From: Methanomassiliicoccales archaeon
GTDB lineage: Archaea; Thermoplasmatota; Thermoplasmata; Methanomassiliicoccales; UBA472
Assembly (NCBI GenBank): GCA_026394375.1
Contig: JAPKYJ010000024.1
Location: forward strand, 1 to 35,258
Reading direction: 5' to 3'
DNA length: 35,258 bases
Shown: in pieces, positions 32,900 to 35,258 of the stretch
Position numbering within the stretch: position 1 is the first letter of the stretch
Layout: every line of letters begins with the position of its first letter
The notes under the pieces: model-generated
Told to the model about the DNA's origin: nothing
The model's database searches: none
Seen by the model: the letters and a program-made list of their open reading frames with translations, nothing else
Program-made: the position numbers and the translations under genes

Positions 32900-33424
32900 T
32901 CATTGAGCATCTAGGAGGGATGCAAGGAAGTCCCGGGTCGCATCCAAGGCCGCCTCGCGCCTCTTTGGGTATGACTTGATCTTGCCCCTGACCGATATGA
33001 CGTCATCCTGGTCCGTCAGCGCAAGCTCGCCCAGGTAGGCTTTCTGCTTGTCCAGGCGAAGGAAGAAGGTGCAATCCTCATCCACGCGCTTCTCCAACGT
33101 GCTCAACAGGAGGGCGACCTCGTCCTTCTTGAGTCTGCGGAAGAAAGCCTCCATCTCTCTCTTCGAACGGAGCTTGGTCTCAAGGATGACGATCCGGTTG
33201 CCGTGGAAGCCATCGGATGACTGGCGTTCGACCTCTTTGGCAGCAGAAGCGCAACGCAGCGCTTCCGCGACCCTTTCATCGTCCTCGGTGGCCTGAGCGA
33301 ACGCCCGGAAGGAGAGGGAATGAAAGCCCATCTCCTCATCCAACGGAGCGCCACGATTTGTATGCTTCGCCTCTTCCTTCGCGCGTGGCGATGACATACC
33401 GTTCAAACGACCGTCTTCGGTCAT
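32900..33424 (-). CDS. COG1325-type RNA-binding protein (predicted exosome-associated)
   Basis: The core of the product begins at MGFHSLSFRAFAQATEDDERV (ATG 33331), has FHGNRIVILETKLRSKREME and ends with DCTFFLRLDKQKAYLGELAL and DVISVRGKIKSYPKR. This is the archaeal COG1325 family, predicted to be linked to the exosome and RNA binding. The frame is open to ATG 33424, adding 31 polar residues; AAGGAG lies 11 bases ahead of ATG 33424 and GAGGAG directly abuts ATG 33331, so the true start is unclear. It is divergent from porG and shares its promoter region. Confidence 0.75.
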   Translation of the reverse strand: MTEDGRLNGMSSPRAKEEAKHTNRGAPLDEEMGFHSLSFRAFAQATEDDERVAEALRCASAAKEVERQSSDGFHGNRIVILETKLRSKREMEAFFRRLKKDEVALLLSTLEKRVDEDCTFFLRLDKQKAYLGELALTDQDDVISVRGKIKSYPKRREAALDATRDFLASLLDAQ

Positions 33425-33460
33425 GCTCGATGTTACTCCTTAGCACGCTGGCCAAAGGGG

Positions 33461-33468
33461 TTTATATG
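33461..33468. promoter_or_regulatory. Shared TATA element between the COG1325 gene and porG
   Basis: TTTATATG reads as a plus-strand TATA box about 37 bases before ATG 33502. The same AT core could also serve the divergent gene starting at 33424. Confidence 0.45.
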
Positions 33469-33501
33469 AGCGCAGTGCCCTTATTTCAACTGGTAGAGGG
33501 C

Positions 33502-34056
33502 ATGATAGAGATCAGATTCCACGGACGCGGAGGCCAAGGCGCGGTGGTAGCCTCCGAGCTATTGGCCAGGGCCGCGGTCATGAACCGCCTGCACGCCTCC
33601 GCTTTTCCTTTCTTCGGGGTGGAGCGAAGAGGGGCGCCGGTGACCGCCTTTTGCCGCATCGACCTCCGCCCCATCCGCACCCATTCCGAGATCTATTTCC
33701 CAGACTATGTGGTGGTACTGGACGCAAGCCTTCTGGGCATGACCGACGTGCTCCATGGCCTGAAACCGGATGGCAGCTTGCTCATCAACACCACCAAGGA
33801 ACCTTGCGATCTGCAATCGGTCCGTTGGCACTCGGTGGCCACCGTGGATGCCACGGGGATCGCCATCAAGCATGGTCTGGGAACGGAGGTCGCACCGATA
33901 GTCAACACGGCCATCATCGGAGCTTTCACTAGATTGTGTCCACAAGTGCCACTGGAGTCGGTGGTGGAGAGCATCATGAAGGCCGCGCCGAGCAAGAAAG
34001 AGGAGAACGCCGCGGCCGCCCGGGAGGCCTTCGAAGCGGTCAAGGGGGTGGCCTGA
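33502..34056 (+). CDS. porG: 2-oxoacid:ferredoxin oxidoreductase gamma subunit (PorG-like)
   Basis: The 184-residue product begins [21 protein letters not shown], the hallmark of the gamma subunit, followed by [18 protein letters not shown] and later INTTKEP. The gamma subunit completes the four-subunit enzyme that splits pyruvate (or a related 2-oxoacid) to acyl-CoA, CO2 and reduced ferredoxin. The open frame extends upstream, but homology begins here. GAGGG lies only one base before the ATG. The porD start overlaps its stop codon by one base. Confidence 0.92.
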
Positions 34057-34334
34057 TGGAGACGTATCGGGATCTGCCTCAATCGACCTATACCTTGCAG
34101 ACGACGGAGAGCGTTCGTACAGGCACCTGGCGCACGGTACGGCCAGTCCTGGACAGATCCAAGTGCGTGCGCTGTTACAACTGCTGGAAGTTCTGTCCCG
34201 ACATGAGCGCGGAGGTGAAGGAGGAGGGCGACTATCCTTCCTTCGACTACGAGCACTGCAAGGGATGTGGCATCTGCTCCAACGAATGTCCCACCGGAGC
34301 GATCACCATGGTAAGGGAGGAGAGCCGATGCTAG
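34056..34334 (+). CDS. porD: 2-oxoacid:ferredoxin oxidoreductase delta subunit
   Basis: The 92-residue ferredoxin-like subunit carries two [4Fe-4S] motifs: CVRCYNCWKFCP and CKGCGICSNECPTGAI. It passes electrons from the thiamin site to ferredoxin. Its start ATG uses the A of the porG stop TGA, and its own stop overlaps the porA start, so the three genes are translated as one coupled set. Confidence 0.93.
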   Translation: METYRDLPQSTYTLQTTESVRTGTWRTVRPVLDRSKCVRCYNCWKFCPDMSAEVKEEGDYPSFDYEHCKGCGICSNECPTGAITMVREESRC

Positions 34335-35258
34335 ACCTGATGACCGCCAACGCGGCCGCGGCCAAAGCGGCCATGCTCGCCCGAGTGGAGGTCATAGCCG
34401 CCTATCCCATCACGCCGCAAACGAGCATTTCGGAGAAGCTGGCGGAGATGGTGGCCAACGGCGAGCTCAAGGCCAAGTACATCAAGGTGGAGAGCGAGCA
34501 CAGCGCCATGGCCGCTCTCATAGGCGCTTCCTACATAGGAGCGAGAACGTTCACCGCCACCTCGTCACAGGGTCTGGCGCTCATGCACGAGATGCTCTAC
34601 TGGGCGGCGGGAGCTCGCAGGCCCGTGGTCATGCCGGTGGTCTCCCGGGCGCTCGGGCCGCCCTGGAACATTTGGACCGATCACATGGACGTCATGGGGG
34701 AGAGAGACACCGGCTGGCTGCAGTTCTTCTGCGAGAACAACCAGGAGACGCTGGACCTCATCCTTCTGGCATACAGGGTGGCCGAAGACAAGGACATCAT
34801 GCTCCCGGCCATGATCATCGAGGATGGCTTCATCCTCTCCCATACCTTCGAGAAGGTGGACGTTCCGGCGATAGAGGAAGTGGATTTCTATCTCCATGCC
34901 TTCAATCCGGACGTCAAAGTGAACTTCCGCAAGCCCCGTAGGTATGGCAGTCTGGTGATGCCCGATTGGGCCATGGAGTTCCGCTACAATAACGGCCTGG
35001 CCATGGACCGGGCGAAGAAGAAGATCGTCGAGGCGGGGGTGGCTTTCAAGAAGGCCTTCGGGCGCGACTACTGCTCGCTGCTGGAGGCTTACAGATGCGA
35101 TGATGCCGAGGTGGCGTTGGTCATCGCCGGTTCCGCGGCTGGCACGGCCAAGGTCGCGGCGGACCGCATGCGAGAGCGGGGAAGGAAGGTGGGCGTGATC
35201 AAGTTACGAGTCTTCCGCCCCTTCCCTTCTGAGGAGTTCAGACAGATCGCTAGTACTG
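34328..35258 (+). CDS. porA: 2-oxoacid:ferredoxin oxidoreductase alpha subunit, cut by the window end
   Basis: The frame from ATG 34328 runs off the window after 310 codons. It opens MLDLMTANAAAAKAAMLARV and includes VIAAYPITPQTSISEKLAEM, VESEHSAMAALIGASYIGAR and TATSSQGLALMHEML, the alpha-subunit core of pyruvate:ferredoxin oxidoreductases. Later parts (LGPPWNIWTDHMDVM, then GSAAGTAKVAADRMRERG) fit the middle of the subunit. The start overlaps porD by 7 bases. The TPP-binding beta subunit should follow beyond the window. The sequence favours pyruvate but does not rule out another 2-oxoacid. Confidence 0.93.
   Translation, partial: MLDLMTANAAAAKAAMLARVEVIAAYPITPQTSISEKLAEMVANGELKAKYIKVESEHSAMAALIGASYIGARTFTATSSQGLALMHEMLYWAAGARRPVVMPVVSRALGPPWNIWTDHMDVMGERDTGWLQFFCENNQETLDLILLAYRVAEDKDIMLPAMIIEDGFILSHTFEKVDVPAIEEVDFYLHAFNPDVKVNFRKPRRYGSLVMPDWAMEFRYNNGLAMDRAKKKIVEAGVAFKKAFGRDYCSLLEAYRCDDAEVALVIAGSAAGTAKVAADRMRERGRKVGVIKLRVFRPFPSEEFRQIAST

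Noticed and set aside
33936-34055. Upstream extension of the porD frame into porG
   Set aside because: The extension lies wholly within porG coding sequence, and ferredoxin homology begins after ATG 34056.

Overview
This is an archaeal chromosome segment. The evidence is a group II chaperonin (thermosome), the replication factor C large subunit with a C-terminal PCNA-binding box, a proteasome beta subunit, the KH/beta-CASP termination nuclease FttA (aCPSF1), archaeal TYW1, archaeal-type phosphoglycerate mutase, an Nre repair protein, a tRNA-Leu without encoded CCA, and TATA boxes about 25 bases ahead of many start codons. The GC-rich coding sequence and the small DUF-type genes (DUF6159-, DUF6487- and DUF6015-like, all named from memory) suggest Thermoplasmatota, perhaps near Methanomassiliicoccales. 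That placement is an inference, because no methanogenesis marker lies in the window.

Layout. 1-7100: larB (nickel-pincer cofactor; truncated by the window edge), a GNAT acetyltransferase, nre overlapping an SPL-like radical SAM gene, an aldehyde dehydrogenase and the thermosome. 7320-7790: a small OB-fold protein on the minus strand. 7790-12180: an accessory region. It has two overlapping short serine recombinases bracketed by short palindromes, a GPR1/FUN34/YaaH-like membrane protein with a long leader, and an AT-rich, gene-poor stretch with a ribbon-helix-helix protein and a new 45-residue ORF. 12183-14921: a large surface protein with 14 propeller-type repeats, two fibronectin III domains and a membrane anchor. 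15212-21900: a membrane protein, a HAD phosphatase, then rfcL-taw1 on plus and psmB-fttA on minus. 22011-23116: a divergent DUF2085 / FmdE-like pair. 23067-30158: a type IV pilus-like unit (Cys-rich protein, TadA ATPase, TadC platform) on minus, and on plus a U32 peptidase followed by two pilin-like proteins. 30138-32692: a zinc-ribbon membrane protein, apgM, a DUF6015-like gene and a small zinc-ribbon gene. 32763-32846: tRNA-Leu(UAG). 32900-end: a COG1325 RNA-binding protein divergent from a 2-oxoacid:ferredoxin oxidoreductase operon (gamma-delta-alpha, with alpha cut by the window end).

How the genes fit together. The information-processing genes are tightly packed. RfcL loads PCNA, Nre probably binds PCNA, FttA ends transcription, PsmB and the thermosome handle protein quality, and TYW1 modifies tRNA-Phe. 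The secretion unit looks like a complete minimal pilus or secretion core: ATPase, platform and two membrane-anchored pilin-like subunits. Its ATPase N-terminal Cys domain appears to be encoded as a separate gene. The least explained part is 7.8-12.2 kb, where the recombinase pair, its candidate target sites, a leader hairpin over its ribosome binding site and gene debris suggest a mobile or invertible element.
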